Source: Blattamonas nauphoetae
Lineage: Eukaryota; Preaxostyla; Oxymonadida
Direction of reading: 5' to 3'
Assembly (NCBI GenBank): GCA_033064195.1
Contig: JARBJD010000155.1
Span: 1-64,000, forward strand
DNA length: 64,000 nucleotides
The number at the start of each line of letters is the position of its first letter. Positions within the stretch are counted from its first letter, which is position 1. The position numbers and the translations under genes are program-made. This document shows positions 63,275 to 64,000 of the stretch, piece after piece. The notes beneath the pieces were generated by a model that did no database searches, was not told the DNA's origin, and was given only the letters and a program-made list of their open reading frames with translations.

Positions 63275-64000
63275 TTAGGATGGAGAAAGCTGTGCAACGT
63301 TCCTTAGATGACGGTCAACGAACTGTTGTGAGTACTCTGGAAAATAAGCAAGAACACCGAGTGTGTTCTTCATGGGAAGAGTCTTGTCTTTCGGATATGT
63401 GTATGTCTCTCCATTCATGCCAGTGAGGAGTCCGCCACAGCCCATAAGCAACGCCTCTCCAGCACAGATGTCCCTGTTTGAGAATGGGTGGAGAACGAAA
63501 ACACAAACCATTTACACGAAGGATGAAGAGGAGATGAAACGACTAAGTTGAAATCACCGCGAATAAGTTGTATTAATTTGCCTCCCATTCCGCTTGTCTT
63601 GATAAATCGTGATGGCTTGAAGAGTTAGAAAGCACAAGCGCCAAACCGCAAATAAATCCAAATACTTCTTCGTATCATACTTGTGGTGATCGTGTGTTGA
63701 TCCAATCACACATATCTCGCCTGAATCAGGTGGTGGCTGTTTGGTCAATCCATGCAGACCAAATGCGGGGCCTCCCCAAATTAATTGGTCGAGATTGTCA
63801 TCCGAAGAATCGCGAACGAATGGATAACATATAACCCCAGCGACAGGTCGTTCATTTGCGACGATTCCGATCAATACAGTCACGTTATGGACGAAACCAT
63901 CACAATAATCGCGTGTGCCGTCGAGAGGATCAATATAAATCACAAGATCTTCAATTGGGAATGAGAGATCATTTGGAGGGACAAGGGTGAGACATGGTGA
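63275..64000 (-). CDS. BPNT1: 3'(2'),5'-bisphosphate nucleotidase, 5' end beyond window
   Basis: Exons (from the right edge) 64000-63666, 63592-63509, 63473-63275; introns 73 and 35 nt. The gene is cut by the window edge, so the N-terminus is missing. Visible motifs: YIDPLDGTRDY (metal-binding DPLDGT), [23 protein letters not shown] matching BPNT1's [44 protein letters not shown] (family [22 protein letters not shown]) and KWDICAGEALL (family KWDTCAPEVIL, the second metal site), the last joined by splicing. The enzyme dephosphorylates PAP to AMP, clearing a sulfation by-product; Mg-dependent and lithium-sensitive. In the inositol monophosphatase superfamily; the specific match to BPNT1 is by these motifs. 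Confidence 0.85.

Noticed and set aside
1-64000. CRISPR arrays, bacterial operons, tRNA or rRNA genes
   Set aside because: No regularly spaced repeats, no ribosome-binding-site pattern, and no tRNA T-loop/anticodon arrangement noticed; a tRNA scan was not possible here.

Overview
The window is nuclear DNA of a single-celled eukaryote. Evidence: many GT-AG introns of only 29-160 nt, most with a pyrimidine-rich tract before CAG/TAG; clearly eukaryotic genes (RAB28-type GTPase, Elongin C, CLASP, DENND10, PSMG2, SH3-PH adaptor); and all three standard stop codons in use. The mix of big beta-helix surface receptors ending in a kinase-like domain, cathepsin-B-like and phospholipase-B-like secreted proteins, and a Polinton/Maverick-like element with an S74 chaperone gene is most like an anaerobic flagellate of the Preaxostyla (oxymonads such as Blattamonas). 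That placement is inference.

Layout. 1 to about 7100 is part of a virus-like Polinton/Maverick-type element, cut by the left window edge: a decayed capsid-like gene, an intact-looking capsid candidate, a small gene, an S74 tail-fibre-type gene on the other strand, two genes sharing a small repeat domain, and 1.7 kb of non-coding DNA with a duplicated block. From 7.2 kb the host genome is dense: an unresolved minus-strand gene; a low-complexity protein; a coiled-coil/C2-like protein; PSMG2; a 1733-residue transmembrane receptor with a pseudokinase tail; an MFS sugar transporter; a small three-exon gene; a tandem-RRM protein; an iron alcohol dehydrogenase; a second receptor paralogue that lacks the membrane and kinase parts and has one in-frame TAG; two coiled-coil/disordered proteins; an SH3-PH adaptor; a DUF1295 membrane enzyme; ELOC. 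At 41.7-43.2 kb two non-autonomous Tc1/mariner-type DNA elements sit head to tail, sharing one TA, the second with 339-bp arms that look identical. Then come a small disordered protein, DENND10, a 2301-residue acidic IQ-motif protein, RAB28, a catalytically dead cathepsin-B-like protein, CLASP, an RS/FF-like splicing-type protein, a C2 protein, a phospholipase-B-like membrane protein and the 3' part of BPNT1.

How they fit: several genes point to cilia and microtubules (RAB28, CLASP, the coiled-coil/C2 protein) and endomembrane traffic (DENND10, PLB-like). Many neighbours are divergently transcribed from gaps of 44-430 bp. Gene models were joined by hand from reading frame, splice-site and family-motif agreement; every multi-exon model given coordinates keeps frame across all junctions, but none has transcript support here.
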